From Yersinia enterocolitica subsp. enterocolitica (GTDB lineage: Bacteria > Pseudomonadota > Gammaproteobacteria > Enterobacterales > Enterobacteriaceae): a stretch of 64,000 nucleotides of DNA. Within the stretch, counting starts at the first letter, position 1, and each line of letters begins with the position of its first letter. Positions 63,065 through 64,000 of this stretch are shown here, piece after piece. A program made the translations under genes and the position numbers. A model generated the notes under the pieces. It was not told the origin of the DNA and did not search any database. It worked only from the letters and a program-made list of their open reading frames with translations. The DNA lies in the NCBI RefSeq assembly GCF_901472495.1, contig NZ_LR590469.1, forward strand, positions 2,480,001 through 2,544,000, read 5' to 3'.

Positions 63065-63550
63065 ATGACGAATAATGAACTGAACCCAACTAGTATTGTT
63101 TTGTGTGAAAGTGTTATTTTTAACTCCTGGAAGAGGACATTGACCCAACAAGAAACTGTCGTGGTACTTTCAGAAAGTGAGTCATGTCTGTTAAAAATGC
63201 TGCTGGATAAAACCTGTAGCAAAAGAGAAGTTATGTATGCAATTTGGGAAAAGCGCGGCGTTATTGTTACTGAAAGTAGTTATTATAAACTGGTAAGACA
63301 ATTACGCTGCTCATTTAAGAAAGCTAATCTGGATGAAACCCTGATTGCCACTTTACCAAGAATTGGTATTTCATATACAGGTACCAAGAAAGCGCTGACA
63401 GCCGAGTCAACATCAGTAGCTCCAGAGCAAAAAGCCGCAGTAAAAAATAAAGTTATGCACCAAAAAGGCATCATTGATGCAGTTATTACAACCTGTACAT
63501 TGGCTATCGCCGCCACCTGTTCTTATTTTTATATTTTTACCGCAGGATAA
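63065..63550 (+). CDS. Membrane-anchored ToxR/CadC-type winged-helix protein
   Basis: A 161-residue protein. Residues 28-107 form a trans_reg_C winged helix: 'LSESESCLLKMLL', 'SKREVMYAIWEKRGVIVTESSYYKLVRQLRCSF' (landmarks VMYAIWEKRGVIV, KLVRQLR) and 'LIATLPRIGISYTG'. After a linker there is one membrane segment (135-158) and practically no periplasmic domain. It is therefore a ToxR-like regulator without sensor. Regulation of the T3SS is likely from location. It is separated from iagB by 174 bases and probably has its own promoter; the lipoprotein gene starts five bases after it. Confidence 0.82.
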   Translation: MTNNELNPTSIVLCESVIFNSWKRTLTQQETVVVLSESESCLLKMLLDKTCSKREVMYAIWEKRGVIVTESSYYKLVRQLRCSFKKANLDETLIATLPRIGISYTGTKKALTAESTSVAPEQKAAVKNKVMHQKGIIDAVITTCTLAIAATCSYFYIFTAG

Positions 63551-63554
63551 TCCG

Positions 63555-63989
63555 ATGAAATCTCGTTTTAATACTCATAAAAAAAGTTATTCTTACTATT
63601 TAATTTTAATTCTGTCGCTGGTTTTATCCGGCTGTACGCTGCCGACCGACAATAGCCGCAATTACAATGGGGGTTACATTCAAGGAAATATTCTGAGTAA
63701 TAGTAAGACAATACCTGAAAATGTTAAAATTACGCTCTCACTTTCTCAGAATAAGGCTTCTGGAGAGAAAGAATACATGCTTCATGAGTATAGTTTTATG
63801 ACCAAGACGAAAAGTCTTACAATTCCATTTCGCTTGCAACTACCGAATGAGTTATCATTGTCCTCACAGCCTCTTAATATCAGTGTAAGGGTAGAGAAAG
63901 AGGGTAAATTGATAATGATGAGTGACAAGCTCACACCGCTCTTACGTCAATCAGGTGAGAAGTTATTACTGACAGTAAATGACAGTTAG
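63555..63989 (+). CDS. YscW/YbaY-like lipoprotein, probable secretin pilotin
   Basis: A 144-residue lipoprotein with lipobox 'LVLSGC' (Cys27). The mature part is a beta-rich YbaY/YscW-type domain: 'GGYIQGNILSNSKTIPENVKITLSLSQ' (landmarks IQGNIL, VKITLSLSQ) and 'LNISVRVEKEGKLIMMSDKLTPLL'. In T3SS such proteins pilot the secretin to the outer membrane. Because the secretin gene is present and no InvH homologue is seen, this is the best pilotin candidate. The ATG at 63555 follows the regulator stop by four bases. The window ends 11 bases after the stop. Confidence 0.8.
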   Translation: MKSRFNTHKKSYSYYLILILSLVLSGCTLPTDNSRNYNGGYIQGNILSNSKTIPENVKITLSLSQNKASGEKEYMLHEYSFMTKTKSLTIPFRLQLPNELSLSSQPLNISVRVEKEGKLIMMSDKLTPLLRQSGEKLLLTVNDS

Positions 63990-64000
63990 CACTTGCCTCA

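Noticed and set aside
1..64000. CRISPR array
   Set aside because: No regularly spaced repeats of 25-40 bases with unique spacers were seen; the repeats found are ERIC-type or intragenic.

Overview
The window is chromosomal DNA of an enterobacterium, most probably a Yersinia. The first 18 kb follow the conserved E. coli/Yersinia order ruvX, (aguBA), pilT-like, yggS, proC, yggT, yggU, rdgB, hemW, yggN, glsB, yggL, trmB, mutY, yggX, mltC, speC, tRNA-Phe. ERIC-type intergenic repeats lie between these genes, and the later type III secretion locus most resembles the chromosomal Ysa system of Y. enterocolitica. No species is assigned because no search could be run.

Layout. 1-17.4 kb is core housekeeping: nucleotide, tRNA and DNA repair functions, a lytic transglycosylase, and the putrescine enzymes AguB, AguA and SpeC. 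At 18.07 kb sits a tRNA-Phe gene, followed by a tyrosine integrase facing it. 18.3-26.6 kb is a decayed accessory island: integrase, an Icd-like and a YlcI-like small phage/satellite gene, a short MobH-type relaxase, broken conjugation genes (a VirB4/TraC-like ATPase fused by deletion to a TraB-like gene), a 3'-truncated IS110 and the tail of an IS3 element. 26.7-30.8 kb is the inducible ornithine decarboxylase/putrescine antiporter unit speF-potE. It is preceded by a 34-codon SpeFL-type leader peptide gene that has no long ORF of its own. 31.1-35.9 kb is a ytcA-mdtN-mdtO-mdtP-like tripartite efflux operon, followed by an amidohydrolase.

37.6-64.0 kb is an apparently complete SPI-1/Mxi-Spa/Ysa-family type III secretion system. 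The leftward arm runs from an AraC-type activator (InvF/YsaE) through secretin, gatekeeper, export gate, chaperone, ATPase, stalk, needle-length protein, C-ring and export proteins. It then continues into the chaperone-translocator-effector-acyl carrier block. The divergent rightward arm encodes the inner rings, needle, inner rod, sorting platform proteins OrgA/OrgB, an OrgC-like protein, an IagB-type lytic transglycosylase, a membrane-anchored ToxR-like winged-helix protein and a YscW-like pilotin lipoprotein. Gene order in the leftward arm is collinear with Salmonella invF-iacP.

How the parts work together. Three putrescine routes (agmatine via AguA/AguB, constitutive SpeC, inducible SpeF with PotE) lie in one 30-kb stretch. 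The two ornithine decarboxylase paralogues flank the decayed island as direct repeats. The secretion genes form two divergent transcription units, probably controlled from 57.9-58.1 kb, with a likely secondary promoter before the translocator block at 45.1 kb. A strong hairpin between needle and inner-rod genes probably sets their relative expression. Start sites were chosen by ribosome-binding sites, operon spacing and family length; they are inferences.
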